A stretch of 64,000 nt of DNA from RGIG6178 sp045118975 (GCA_045118975.1 JBGVCT010000010.1:1-64000), one strand, 5' to 3'; counted from the stretch's first letter, positions 53,693 through 63,651 are shown. The notes: generated by a model not told the origin, from the letters alone. Numbers and translations: made by a program.

Positions 53693-54574
53693 TTATCTTA
53701 ATTGTGCTCCACAGTTATTACACTTTTTAGTGCCTGGTTCATGAATTGTTCCACAATATTTACATGAACTAGAACTTGAAGGAATTGGACCACTTGTTGA
53801 AGTTGATGAAGTTGTAGATGTTGAAGACTTCTTAGAACTTTTTACAACAATCACAATTACTAATACAATAAGAACTCCTGATATAGTTAAGCAAACAAAT
53901 GAAGCTGTCTTTAAAGATGAAGTATCTCCATCTGTAATAACATATAATGAGAATTCTTCTAATTCAACATTTTTAAACGCAACATCAATAGATTCAATTT
54001 CATTTACATATCTAACATCAAATTTTCTATCTAGAGCTAACTCTATAGGTCCACCATTTTGTAAAGCCATTGCCTCTTCATAAGTATATACTGAGAATGT
54101 TTCATACTTTAATCCACCTGGAACTAATCTATATTCAATATAGTACTTATCAACTTCATTGTCATAATATTTATTTACTACAATACCTTCATGAATATAT
54201 CCTTTTTCTTCGGCATTCTCAATCAAATCTTGATAGTAGTTATAATCTTGAATTGCTTCATCAACCCACTCTTGTTCTTGAGCAATATTACCACGAAGTC
54301 CAAGACCAGCAATTCCTAAGAAAATAGCAAAGAAAATCATTACCGCAATCAATCCAGATAGTGGGCTAGAACTTCCACCATATCCATATCCACCATAATA
54401 GTGATGATGATGTCTTCTAGGTCCTATATATACTGTATGACTATGGTGATGATGTCCACCAAATCCACCACGTGAACTTCCACCGAATGATGATCTACTA
54501 GAACGTCCTCCTCCAGAAAAACCTCCACCACGGCTGCCGCCTCCGCCGCCACCGCTTCTAAATCCTCTTCCCAT
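53693..54574 (-). CDS. Gly/His-rich membrane protein with C-terminal zinc ribbon
   Basis: 293 residues. The first 70 are low-complexity, rich in Gly, Ser and Arg with His clusters (GGHHHHSHT and RRHHHHYYGG). A membrane segment follows (LIAVMIFFAIFLGIAGLGL), an extracellular domain of about 110 residues, a second segment (LTISGVLIVLVIVIVV), a Ser/Thr linker and a zinc ribbon CKYCGTIHEPGTKKCNNC. The Gly-rich codons are GC-rich against the AT-rich background. Metal binding by the His clusters is plausible. Function unknown. ATG 54574 follows AGGAGG. Confidence 0.7.
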   Translation of the reverse strand: MGRGFRSGGGGGGSRGGGFSGGGRSSRSSFGGSSRGGFGGHHHHSHTVYIGPRRHHHHYYGGYGYGGSSSPLSGLIAVMIFFAIFLGIAGLGLRGNIAQEQEWVDEAIQDYNYYQDLIENAEEKGYIHEGIVVNKYYDNEVDKYYIEYRLVPGGLKYETFSVYTYEEAMALQNGGPIELALDRKFDVRYVNEIESIDVAFKNVELEEFSLYVITDGDTSSLKTASFVCLTISGVLIVLVIVIVVKSSKKSSTSTTSSTSTSGPIPSSSSSCKYCGTIHEPGTKKCNNCGAQLR

Positions 54575-54786
54575 ATTAATTACCTCCTACATAATTATCT
54601 ACCAATTATTATACATTTATAATTATACATTGTAATTATAAAATTCCCCTCTACTTTTACATTAATTTTTTTGTTTTTTATTCTTATTTGTATAATCTTT
54701 TAATAAAGGTAAATAATATTAATGTACAACTTAATTTGTACAAGGGGTATTTTTAAATGAAAAGGGTCCATAAGGACCCTGCTTTT
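54575..54786. promoter_or_regulatory. Regulatory intergenic region with inverted and direct repeats
   Basis: This AT-rich gap holds a perfect inverted repeat TGTACAA-N6-TTGTACA (54723-54742) and two copies of ATTATACATT (54608-54617 and 54622-54631) 14 bases apart, all upstream of the Gly/His-rich membrane protein on the minus strand. The direct repeat contains TATAAT on the minus strand and may be the promoter; the inverted repeat looks like an operator for a dimeric regulator. Confidence 0.4.
54758..54780 (-). terminator. Terminator of the calcium ATPase gene
   Basis: AGGGTCC (54763-54769) pairs with GGACCCT (54774-54780), followed by TTTT on the minus strand. Confidence 0.75.
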
Positions 54787-57399
54787 TTATTTCTTAATTA
54801 TTCTTTTAACTAGCTTATATACTTCTATCATTGCAACAACTGAAAAAGCAAATCCTAATGAAACTAGTAAAGGCACAATACCTAAAGCTTCAAGTTTAAA
54901 TACGTTATTTAATCCAGGAGTATATATAACAATAAATTGAAGTGACATACCTACAATAAAGGCAATATTTAACATCTTATTATTAAATGTTTCTTTACTA
55001 AATATAGTTCCTTCACTCTTTACATTAAATGCATGGAATAATTGCGCTGATGACAAAGTCATAAATGCCATAGTTTGAGCAAGAGATAACTCTCCTAGCA
55101 ATAAATCTCCAACTAGATAACTAGCTAAAGTAATACCACCTACAAATAAACCTTCAACAGCAATATGGAATCCAAGCCTATTTGCAAAGAATCCTTCATC
55201 CTTATTTCTTGGCTTATCTTTCATCACACTATCATTAGCTTTTTCCATACCAAGACCAAATGCTGGTAGACTATCAGTAATCAAGTTAATCCATAATAAG
55301 TGAATTGGTAAAAGAGGTAATCCTAAAGAAGCACTACTAACTACTGAAAGTAAACTAGCGACAAAAATAGTAATAACTTCACCAATGTTACTTGCAAGTA
55401 AGTATTTAACACATTTTTTAACGTTACTATAAATTCCTCTTCCCTCTTTAACAGCTTCAACGATAGTGTTAAAGTTATCATCCATTAAAATCATATCACT
55501 AGCTTCTTTACTAACATCAGTTCCTGTAATACCCATTGCACAACCAATATCAGCAAGTTTTAATGCTGGAGCATCATTTACTCCATCACCAGTCATTGCA
55601 ACTGTCTTTCCTTTTTTCTTCCAAGCCTTAACAATTCTAACCTTATCACTTGGAGCAACACGAGCATATACACAATATTTTTCAATATTAGCATCTAACT
55701 CTTCTTCACTTAATTCATTTAATTCAAGAGAAGTAATAACCTTATCTTCCTCACTTGATATAATTCCTAAATCTCTAGCAATTGCTGCAGCGGTAGTCTT
55801 ATGGTCACCTGTAATCATAATAGTTCTAATACCTGCCCCCTTAGCAATTCTAATAGAGTCTTTTACTTCTTCTCTACTTGGATCTATCATTCCAACAAAT
55901 CCAACAATTTCCAAATCATTTTCATCTTCTAAACTTAAATCTTTTACTTTATCAAGTTTTTTAATACCTATAGCCAATACTCTTAAAGCTTCATTAGCCA
56001 TAATTTCACTAGCCTCAATATATTTTTCTTTTTGCTTTTTAGTCAATGTGCTTCTTTCAAGAATAATATCGAAAGCACCTTTTGTAATAAGTAAGTTTTC
56101 TTTTTTATACTTTACAAGTACACTCATTAACTTTCTATCACTATCAAAAGGTAATTCTTTTAATTCCTCAATTTGACTAATATCAAGTCCATAAGCATTA
56201 TTTACATCTAATAGTGCTAATTCAGTTGGATCACCAATTCTTTTATCTCCCTCAATTTTTGCACTACAACATAAAGCAAAATATGCTAGCATCTCTTTTT
56301 CTTTATCATTTGCTTCACTAGGATTTTTAACTTCATCAACATATAATCTAGTAACTGTCATTTTGTTTTGAGTCAATGTACCAGTTTTATCACTACAAAT
56401 AATTTGAGTTGAACCCAAAGTTTCTACAGCAGGTAACTTTTTAACAATAGCATTTCTTTTTGCCATCTTTTCTACTCCTAGAGCCAAAACAACAGTAACA
56501 ACTGTAGCAAGTCCCTCTGGAATTGCAGCAACAGCTAAAGCAACTGCACTCTTAAATGCCTCTAAAGCAACCATGCCATCGAATGTCTTAAATGGTTGCA
56601 TATTAGTTCCTGAAATATATTCTAAAGCAAATACTATCAAGCATATAAAGATACACATAATACCAATTGTTTTACCAACTTGAGTAAGTTTATCTTGAAG
56701 TGGTGTAGTATTCTTTTCTGAAGTTGATAGCATTGAAGCAATGTGACCAATTTCAGTATCCATACCAATACTTGTAACTAAACATTTAGCATTACCATTA
56801 GTAATATAGCAAGAAGAGAATAACATATTATGTCTATCTCCAATAGGAACGTTTTCTTCATTAATAACTTTATTATTCTTCTCAACAGGTAAACTTTCAC
56901 CTGTTAAACTAGCCTCATCTACAGTTAAATTGTTACATTCTATAATTCTACAATCACTAGGAACAATATCTCCAGCCTCTAATACAAGTAAATCACCAAC
57001 TGTAATATCTTCACTAGCCACAACAGTAATTTTACCATTTCTTATAACTTTACAGTTAGGTGAAGACATTTTCTTTAATGCCTCAAGTGATTTCTCAGCC
57101 TTATTTTCTTGAACAACACCCAAAATAGCATTAATTAATACAACAACTAAAATAATCAAACTCTCTACCCACTCTTCAGGATCCAAAATAATAGATATAA
57201 CTGCCGCAGCAATAAGGATAAGAATTAAAACATCTTTAAATTGAAGTAAAAATTTAACAAATAAACTTACTTTTTTTCCTTCTTTTAAAGCATTTTTTCC
57301 ATATTTTTCTTGATTAACGCTCACCTTTATATCATCTAATCCAGTTTGCGTATTAGTTTCTAAAATACTTGCAACTTCTTCAATTGATTTATTAAACAT
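54787..57399 (-). CDS. P-type Ca2+-transporting ATPase
   Basis: Pumps Ca2+ out of the cell using ATP. 870 residues, about ten membrane segments: DEASLTGES (actuator), AAIPEGLATV (M4 ion site Glu), CSDKTGTLTQNK (phosphorylated Asp near residue 340), GFVGMIDPSREEV, MITGDHKTTA, TGDGVNDAPAL, and NLITDSLPAFGLGME (M6 site with N and D). This is the SERCA/PMCA-like type IIA/B pattern common in Firmicutes. ATG 57399 follows AAAGGTGAT; the longer frame starts upstream of the site. Confidence 0.93.
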   Translation of the reverse strand: MFNKSIEEVASILETNTQTGLDDIKVSVNQEKYGKNALKEGKKVSLFVKFLLQFKDVLILILIAAAVISIILDPEEWVESLIILVVVLINAILGVVQENKAEKSLEALKKMSSPNCKVIRNGKITVVASEDITVGDLLVLEAGDIVPSDCRIIECNNLTVDEASLTGESLPVEKNNKVINEENVPIGDRHNMLFSSCYITNGNAKCLVTSIGMDTEIGHIASMLSTSEKNTTPLQDKLTQVGKTIGIMCIFICLIVFALEYISGTNMQPFKTFDGMVALEAFKSAVALAVAAIPEGLATVVTVVLALGVEKMAKRNAIVKKLPAVETLGSTQIICSDKTGTLTQNKMTVTRLYVDEVKNPSEANDKEKEMLAYFALCCSAKIEGDKRIGDPTELALLDVNNAYGLDISQIEELKELPFDSDRKLMSVLVKYKKENLLITKGAFDIILERSTLTKKQKEKYIEASEIMANEALRVLAIGIKKLDKVKDLSLEDENDLEIVGFVGMIDPSREEVKDSIRIAKGAGIRTIMITGDHKTTAAAIARDLGIISSEEDKVITSLELNELSEEELDANIEKYCVYARVAPSDKVRIVKAWKKKGKTVAMTGDGVNDAPALKLADIGCAMGITGTDVSKEASDMILMDDNFNTIVEAVKEGRGIYSNVKKCVKYLLASNIGEVITIFVASLLSVVSSASLGLPLLPIHLLWINLITDSLPAFGLGMEKANDSVMKDKPRNKDEGFFANRLGFHIAVEGLFVGGITLASYLVGDLLLGELSLAQTMAFMTLSSAQLFHAFNVKSEGTIFSKETFNNKMLNIAFIVGMSLQFIVIYTPGLNNVFKLEALGIVPLLVSLGFAFSVVAMIEVYKLVKRIIKK

Positions 57400-57452
57400 T
57401 ATAATCACCTTTTCCTATTATACTAAATCTTATTAATCATAGTAACAAAAGA

Positions 57453-57482
57453 ATAAAAAATCTTATAGATATTCTATAAGAT
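57453..57482 (-). terminator. Intrinsic terminator of parE-parC-degV
   Basis: ATCTTATAGA (57460-57469) pairs with TCTATAAGAT (57473-57482), with T6 on the minus strand. Confidence 0.85.
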
Positions 57483-58306
57483 CATTTATTAACTATTGAA
57501 AAACTTAATCCTTCTTCTCCCAAGCATAGATTAAGGAAAGAATCTGCTTTAATAATTTGCACATCTATATTACTACATTTCCTTTTTAGAGATTTCTTTA
57601 TCGCTTCTGCTTTTTCCCTATTCTCAACATAATGAATAATAACCATATTCTCCTTAGTATTAGATATATTATCAACAATATTATCTTCTAGAATACTATA
57701 ACCAACATCTAATTTTGATGAATTAAAACTAACTTTAGTATCTCCATTTAAAAGATTCATAATTGGATATCTATCCTTATATGTTAAATACTTACATCTT
57801 AAATCTTTGCAAATATCTTGAGAATAAAGAAACGGAAAATTAGCAATAACATATGTTGATTTAATTTCTCTTTTTACTATTTCTAAATAATTATACGTTT
57901 GCTTAAACCCAAATCCTTCATCAATTTTCTCAAGAGCCAGCATTACAAGTAGTGTTAATCCACTACCGACATTTAAACTATCAACTACTTTAAAAGCAAA
58001 TGAAGACAACTCATTTCTAAGTTTTTCTATTTCTTCATATTCCTTAGATAACTTAGAACTAATAGTAATATATAAAACATCATCGCCTTGATTTATATAT
58101 TTTAAAACAGTTTCTCTTACTTGTAAGATATCTGGTTTATGGATGTTTAGAGAAAAAGGAACTTCTCCAGCCACATTCGACTCTACTAGTTCCATTTTTC
58201 TTCCATCTTGTAATTCAATATTTAATGGCACTACACATACATCTTTTCTTTTAACTACCGCACTAGGCAAACTAGCACCATTATCTACTATAACTACTAT
58301 ACTCAT
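57482..58306 (-). CDS. DegV-family fatty-acid-binding protein
   Basis: 274 residues. The N-terminal half has VVIVDNGASLP and VLYITISSKLSKEYE and FKVVDSLNVGSGLTLLVM, the ordered blocks of DegV (FakB) proteins, which bind a fatty acid for the FakA kinase that feeds acyl-phosphate to PlsX/PlsY. The usual TSQPS loop is altered to HKPDILQ. ATG 58306 is 8 bases after the parC stop, so it is read with topoisomerase IV. plsY, in the same lipid pathway, lies at the other end of the cluster. Confidence 0.8.
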   Translation of the reverse strand: MSIVVIVDNGASLPSAVVKRKDVCVVPLNIELQDGRKMELVESNVAGEVPFSLNIHKPDILQVRETVLKYINQGDDVLYITISSKLSKEYEEIEKLRNELSSFAFKVVDSLNVGSGLTLLVMLALEKIDEGFGFKQTYNYLEIVKREIKSTYVIANFPFLYSQDICKDLRCKYLTYKDRYPIMNLLNGDTKVSFNSSKLDVGYSILEDNIVDNISNTKENMVIIHYVENREKAEAIKKSLKRKCSNIDVQIIKADSFLNLCLGEEGLSFSIVNK

Positions 58307-58314
58307 ATTTTCCC

Positions 58315-60879
58315 CTAGAAGTCGTCTCCTAATAAATCTAAGATAGATATCTTTTCATAATTTTCGGTTTCTACTTCTTCTTTCTCTTTAACTTCACTTC
58401 TATTATCTAACTTTTCTTGTACGAAATTTGTCGTATTTTGATATGTTTTAATATTTTCATCAATTATATCAATTACTAAGTTAGATGAACTAACAACTCT
58501 ATCCTTACCCTTTAATTCAAGATTATTCTTCATATTCTTATCAAAAGGTTGTCCTCTCTCACTTACATCAATTTCCATTACATTTGCATTATTTAATAGT
58601 ACAAACGCCTTCTTTTCTTCATTTACAAATAAGCTCGATACAGCAAGATGTGGATCTGATTTAAAACATTTAAATACAGGAGTAGCTTTATTTGTCCTTA
58701 AAGTTAAATTGATATTTCTAGGGTTAATTACTTTGCTTCCACCCTTGTCGGTAACTAGATACATTAATTTTGTAGATTCATTAGTTAATACTTCCATACC
58801 TACTAATTCACCAGTCTTGTCAACACCACTTACAGCCTTAACTCCACCAGATTTAATTCCCACTAAACTAATACCCGATTCACTATAACGTAGTGCATTA
58901 CCCTTATCTGTTATAACTACAACTTCACTATCTCCATCACTATAACCAACGCCAATAACAGCATCTTCACTTAATAATCTCATACACTTAATTGGCTTAG
59001 TATATCTTTCTACCTTAAATTCATCTAAGCTTGTTCTCTTTATTATTCCAAGTTTTGTAGCAATAATAATATTTACATTCTTATTGAATTCTTTAACGCA
59101 AATAACTTTAACAATAGATTCATCACCATTCATAGTAACAATACTATTCAAGTGAATTCCCTCATCTTTCCACTTATTTTCAGTTAACTCATATACAGGA
59201 ATATATAAGTAATTGCCCTTGCTTGTAAATGCAAGTAAAGTATCTGTAGTCATACACTTACCTATACCAACAAGAATATCTCCACTCTTAATCGAAGGTA
59301 AAGCCCCATCACTTGCCCCATATGATTTAAGTGAAGATCTCTTAGCGTAACCTTTTTTAGATACACTAACCATTACTTCTTCTTTGCTAACCATTGCAAG
59401 TTTATCAATTACAAGTTCTTCTACTTCATCAACAATTACACTAACTCTATCATGAGCATACTTTTTCTTCACTTCAGTTAACTCTTTAATAACAAGTTTT
59501 TTCATCTTATTGTCATCTTCTAATAAAGAATTAAGTTCCAAACACAATTCTTCTAAACTAGCCTTTTCATCTTTAACCATATTAATATCAGTAGATGATA
59601 ATCTATATAATTGCATTGTAACAATACTTTCAGCTTGCTTATCACTAATATTAAATCTAGTAATTAAACTTTCTTTACATCCAGCTTTATCTTTACTATT
59701 TCTAATAAGTCTAATAACCTCATCAATATGATTAAGGGCAACAACAAGACCCTCTAAAATGTGAAGTCTAGCCTTAGCTTTATTAAGCTCAAATATAGTT
59801 CTTTTTGTATCAACATCAATTTGATGAGCGTTATATGCATCTAAAATACCCAAAAGTGGCATTTGTACAGGTCTTTTATTAGATATAACAACCATATTAA
59901 AGTTGTAATTTATTTGAAGTTCTGTTTGCTTAAATAAATAGTTTAAGATAACTTGAGGATTTGCATCTTTTTTAAGATCTATTGCAATTCTTAACCCTTC
60001 TTTATCAGTCTCATCTCTAACTTCAATTATTCCATCAACTTTCTTATCAAAAGCAAGTTGATCTATACTTTTTACCAAATCGCTTTTTACAACCTCAAAA
60101 GGTATTTCACTAATAATGATTTGATTCATATTCTTTAATTCAACTATTTCTGTCTTACTCTTAACAACGCATTTTCCCTTACCTGTTTCATAAGCTGCTT
60201 TTATTCCTTCTTTCCCTTGAATAATAGCTCCTGTTGGAAAATCTGGTCCTTTAATAAATTCTAAAACATCGTCTAAAGAACACTTAGGATTTCTAAGTCT
60301 ATAAATAGCAGCATCAATAACTTCACCTAGATTGTGTGGAGGTATTTCTGTTGCATAACCTGCAGCAATACCCTTACTACCATTAACAAGTAAGTTAGGA
60401 AATCTTGCTGGCAATACTGTTGGCTCCATGATAGTATCATCAAAGTTAGGAGCAGTAGATACTGTTTCTTTATCTAAATCTTTTAATAATTCTCCTGATA
60501 TTTCACTTAATCTAGCCTCAGTGTAACGCATCGCAGCAGGTCCATCACCATCGATAGAACCATTATTACCATGCATATCAATTAACACTTCATTTTGTTT
60601 CCACCATTGTGACATTCTAACCATTGCATCATATACACTACTATCTCCATGAGGGTGATAATTACCAATAACTACACCAACAGTTTTAGCACTCTTTCTA
60701 TGTGGCTTATCATAAGTATTTCTCTCCCCATTCATAGCAACTAAGATTCTTCTTTGAACAGGTTTTAATCCATCTCTTACATCTGGTAGGGCTCTCTCTT
60801 GAATAATATATTTTGAATATCTAGCAAATCTATCACCAAATATATCCTCTAAAGGTGAAATTTCTATTCTCTCATCCAT
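58315..60879 (-). CDS. parC: DNA topoisomerase IV subunit A
   Basis: Unlinks daughter chromosomes with ParE. 854 residues: RALPDVRDGLKPVQRRIL, the quinolone region NYHPHGDSSVYDAMVRMSQ (Ser and Asp at the usual positions, so no resistance change is visible), the catalytic Tyr in AAMRYTEARLS, the coiled-coil gate around 400-450, and a six-bladed C-terminal DNA-binding domain without a clear GyrA box, which favours ParC over GyrA. ATG 60879 overlaps the parE stop by one base, with GGAGGTGAT inside parE. Confidence 0.93.
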   Translation of the reverse strand: MDERIEISPLEDIFGDRFARYSKYIIQERALPDVRDGLKPVQRRILVAMNGERNTYDKPHRKSAKTVGVVIGNYHPHGDSSVYDAMVRMSQWWKQNEVLIDMHGNNGSIDGDGPAAMRYTEARLSEISGELLKDLDKETVSTAPNFDDTIMEPTVLPARFPNLLVNGSKGIAAGYATEIPPHNLGEVIDAAIYRLRNPKCSLDDVLEFIKGPDFPTGAIIQGKEGIKAAYETGKGKCVVKSKTEIVELKNMNQIIISEIPFEVVKSDLVKSIDQLAFDKKVDGIIEVRDETDKEGLRIAIDLKKDANPQVILNYLFKQTELQINYNFNMVVISNKRPVQMPLLGILDAYNAHQIDVDTKRTIFELNKAKARLHILEGLVVALNHIDEVIRLIRNSKDKAGCKESLITRFNISDKQAESIVTMQLYRLSSTDINMVKDEKASLEELCLELNSLLEDDNKMKKLVIKELTEVKKKYAHDRVSVIVDEVEELVIDKLAMVSKEEVMVSVSKKGYAKRSSLKSYGASDGALPSIKSGDILVGIGKCMTTDTLLAFTSKGNYLYIPVYELTENKWKDEGIHLNSIVTMNGDESIVKVICVKEFNKNVNIIIATKLGIIKRTSLDEFKVERYTKPIKCMRLLSEDAVIGVGYSDGDSEVVVITDKGNALRYSESGISLVGIKSGGVKAVSGVDKTGELVGMEVLTNESTKLMYLVTDKGGSKVINPRNINLTLRTNKATPVFKCFKSDPHLAVSSLFVNEEKKAFVLLNNANVMEIDVSERGQPFDKNMKNNLELKGKDRVVSSSNLVIDIIDENIKTYQNTTNFVQEKLDNRSEVKEKEEVETENYEKISILDLLGDDF

Positions 60880-62822
60880 TAGAAATCACCTCCAACTTTG
60901 AAGTTATCTTCTAAAGTAAACTTAACATTATCCTCAATCCATTTTCTTCTAATATCAGCTTTATCACCCATTAGTACACTAACTCTTCTTTCAGCAGCCA
61001 TCGCATCATCAATTGTAACTTCAATTAGTGTTCTAGTTTTAGGATCCATTGTAGTTTCCCATAATTGACTATAGTTCATTTCTCCAAGACCCTTATATCT
61101 TTGAATTTCACATTTACCATTTTCTCCTGCAACTTCCTTTTTAGCAGTTTCTAAATCCTCATCATTCCAAACATATTTAAATTTCTCACTTTTTCCTGAA
61201 GATTTGCTGACTTTGTATAAAGGAGGACAAGCAATAAATACTCTATGATTTTCAATTAATGGCCTCATAAATCTATAGATAAATGTTAATATTAATACTT
61301 GAATATGTGCTCCATCGGTATCAGCATCGGTCATAATAATAAGTTTTCCATAGTTAGCATCTTTGATATTAAAATCTTGTCCAACACCTGCACCCATAGT
61401 ATAGATGATTGTAGATATTTCTTCATTCTTCATCAAATCTGCCAACTTAGTTTTTTCACTATTTATAACCTTACCTCTAAGAGGCAATATAGCTTGGAAT
61501 CTTCTATCTCTTCCTTGCTTTGCACTACCTCCAGCAGAGTCTCCCTCAACCAAAAATAACTCATTCTTTAATTTATCCTTACCTTGAGCTGGGGTTAACT
61601 TACCACTAATAATTCTTTCAACTTTAGCTTTCTTTATTCCTCTTGCTTCATCCCTAGCTTTTCTAGCAGCTTCTCTTGCTTGATATGCTTTCATTGCCTT
61701 TTTAATAAGATTTTGAGCAGTTTCTTTATTCTCATCCAAGAAAATAGTTAACTTCTCATAAACCATATTTTCTACAGCAGTTTTAGCTTCACTAGTTCCT
61801 AATTTAGATTTTGTTTGACCTTCAAATTGAAGCAATTTTTCAGGAACTTTAACAGATATAACAGCAGTTAATCCCTCTCTTATATCATTACCCTCAAGAT
61901 TCTTATCCTTCTCTTTTAACAATCCTGTATTTCTAGCATAATCATTTACTGCTTTAGTAAATCCACTTCTAAATCCAGTTTCATGAGTACCACCATCTTG
62001 AGTTCTTACATTATTAACAAATGACAAGATAGTTTCATCATATGCATCGCAATATTGGAATGCAACATCAATACCCATACCATCACTAGTTACTTGTTCA
62101 AAACTAATTGGTTGAGTAATAACATCTTTTGTCTCATTTAAAAACTCTACAAAAGCAAGCATACCATTTTCATAATGATATACTTCTTGTTTATCATTTC
62201 TTAAATCAACCAAATTCAACTCTAATCCTTTAAGTAAGAAAGCATTTTGTCTTAATCTTTCGCTTATAGTATGAAAATTGAATTCTGTAGTTGAAAATAT
62301 TTTGTCATCTGGCAAAAAATGTACCATTGTACCATGTCTATATGTATTGCCAATTACCTCTAATGGAGTTACTAATTTACCACCATTTTCAAATCTAATG
62401 TGATGAATTTTTCCATCTCTATAAATAGTAACATCCATATATTTACTAAGTGCATTAACAACTGAGGCACCAACACCATGAAGACCACTACTAGTTTTAT
62501 ATCCACCCTCTTGTCCAAACTTGCCTCCGGCATGCAACACAGTATAAACAACTTCTGGTGTAGACTTACCTGTTGAGTGTACTCCTGTAGGAACACCTCT
62601 TCCTTCATCTAAAACTGAAACTGAATTGTCTTTATATATAGTGACTGTAATTTTATTTCCATATCCAGCCATTGATTCATCGATTGCATTATCTACAATT
62701 TCCCAAATAAGATGGTGTAAACCTCTATGATCTGTAGAACCGATATACATACCTGGTCTTTTTCTAACGGCTTCCAATCCCTCTAGGATTTGTATACTAC
62801 TCTCATCGTATTTATTTGCCAT
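60879..62822 (-). CDS. parE: DNA topoisomerase IV subunit B
   Basis: The ATPase subunit. 647 residues: RPGMYIGSTDHRGLHHLI, EIVDNAIDESMAGYG (GHKL ATP site), DEGRGVPTGVH, GLHGVGASVVNALS, and the TOPRIM block LVEGDSAGGSAKQGRDR with DADTDGAHI for the metals. Full length. ATG 62822 (MANKYDES) follows AAGGAG; three extra codons in the longer frame are not used. Next to and divergent from plsY, the standard Bacillus arrangement, which supports ParE over GyrB. Confidence 0.94.
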   Translation of the reverse strand: MANKYDESSIQILEGLEAVRKRPGMYIGSTDHRGLHHLIWEIVDNAIDESMAGYGNKITVTIYKDNSVSVLDEGRGVPTGVHSTGKSTPEVVYTVLHAGGKFGQEGGYKTSSGLHGVGASVVNALSKYMDVTIYRDGKIHHIRFENGGKLVTPLEVIGNTYRHGTMVHFLPDDKIFSTTEFNFHTISERLRQNAFLLKGLELNLVDLRNDKQEVYHYENGMLAFVEFLNETKDVITQPISFEQVTSDGMGIDVAFQYCDAYDETILSFVNNVRTQDGGTHETGFRSGFTKAVNDYARNTGLLKEKDKNLEGNDIREGLTAVISVKVPEKLLQFEGQTKSKLGTSEAKTAVENMVYEKLTIFLDENKETAQNLIKKAMKAYQAREAARKARDEARGIKKAKVERIISGKLTPAQGKDKLKNELFLVEGDSAGGSAKQGRDRRFQAILPLRGKVINSEKTKLADLMKNEEISTIIYTMGAGVGQDFNIKDANYGKLIIMTDADTDGAHIQVLILTFIYRFMRPLIENHRVFIACPPLYKVSKSSGKSEKFKYVWNDEDLETAKKEVAGENGKCEIQRYKGLGEMNYSQLWETTMDPKTRTLIEVTIDDAMAAERRVSVLMGDKADIRRKWIEDNVKFTLEDNFKVGGDF

Positions 62823-62917
62823 GAACCACAACTCCTTCCATGCTTAACATATTTATTATACTAAAATAACTTTTAAAATAGAATATCTTAATATATAATA
62901 AATTTCGAGGTGAATTT

Positions 62918-63571
62918 ATGGTAGTTACAATATTTTCGCTAGCACTACTTATATTATTGAGTTATTTAATGGGTTCTATACCATTTTCATTAGTAGTCGG
63001 CAAACTATTTTTTAAAAAAGATATCAGAAACTATGGAAGTGGAAATTTAGGGGGCACCAATACTGGTAGAGTTCTTGGAAAAGGTGCAGGACTAGCAGTA
63101 ATGATACTTGATCAACTAAAAGCAGTATTAGCAATCCTTATAACAACACTAGTAATGAAAAGAATTGATCCAAACTTCCTAAATGTAGGAATATATATGT
63201 CTTCCATAGCAGTAGTACTTGGACATTGTTACCCTATATTTGCTAAGTTTAAAGGTGGCAAAGCTGTTGCATGTGCATTTGGAATATTGTTTATAACAAA
63301 TATATATATTTACTTAATCACATTGGCAATCTATGCAATACTATTAAAACTAACAAAATATGTTTCTCTAGGATCGATTATTGTATTCTTCATTTCTGGA
63401 CTATTAACATTTATAGAATTCTTTAGAACTTCTCCATTATTACAAGTTAAATTAGATATCTTTTATCCAATACTAATATTATTTATCGCTACATTTATAG
63501 TGATTAAACATAGATCTAATATAACTAGATTACAACAAGGAACTGAAAATAAAATTAAATGGATGGGTTAA
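62918..63571 (+). CDS. plsY: Glycerol-3-phosphate acyltransferase PlsY
   Basis: Transfers an acyl group from acyl-phosphate to glycerol-3-phosphate, the first step of membrane phospholipid synthesis. 217 residues, about seven membrane segments, with GSIPFSLVVGKLF (motif 1), GSGNLGGTNTGRVLGKGAG (motif 2) and FKGGKAVACAFG (motif 3), all intact. ATG 62918 follows CGAGGTGA. Divergent from parE. Confidence 0.95.
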   Translation: MVVTIFSLALLILLSYLMGSIPFSLVVGKLFFKKDIRNYGSGNLGGTNTGRVLGKGAGLAVMILDQLKAVLAILITTLVMKRIDPNFLNVGIYMSSIAVVLGHCYPIFAKFKGGKAVACAFGILFITNIYIYLITLAIYAILLKLTKYVSLGSIIVFFISGLLTFIEFFRTSPLLQVKLDIFYPILILFIATFIVIKHRSNITRLQQGTENKIKWMG

Positions 63572-63600
63572 AAAAAGCTCTAGTAAAAACTAGAGTTTTT
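63572..63600 (+). terminator. Intrinsic terminator of plsY
   Basis: CTCTAG (63578-63583) pairs with CTAGAG (63590-63595), followed by T6. Confidence 0.85.
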
Positions 63601-63612
63601 TATTTTAAAAGC

Positions 63613-63643
63613 AAAAAAAGGGTACCACTTAGTGATACCCTTT
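63613..63643 (-). terminator. Intrinsic terminator of the right-edge gene
   Basis: On the minus strand AAAAGGGTATCACT pairs with AGTGGTACCCTTTT (one G-U), followed by T-run; separate from the plsY terminator. Confidence 0.82.
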
Positions 63644-63651
63644 TATATTTC

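Noticed and set aside
54070..54327. 85-codon plus-strand frame
   Set aside because: Antisense shadow of the Gly/His-rich membrane protein; no ribosome site.
55466..56176. 236-codon plus-strand frame
   Set aside because: It lies antisense inside the calcium ATPase, has no ribosome site and a Ser/Leu/Ile-rich shadow composition.
58315..62822. Gyrase (gyrB-gyrA) instead of topoisomerase IV
   Set aside because: No clear GyrA box in the C-terminal domain, and the divergent plsY neighbour is the standard parE-parC context. A gyrase assignment is not fully excluded without the rest of the genome.
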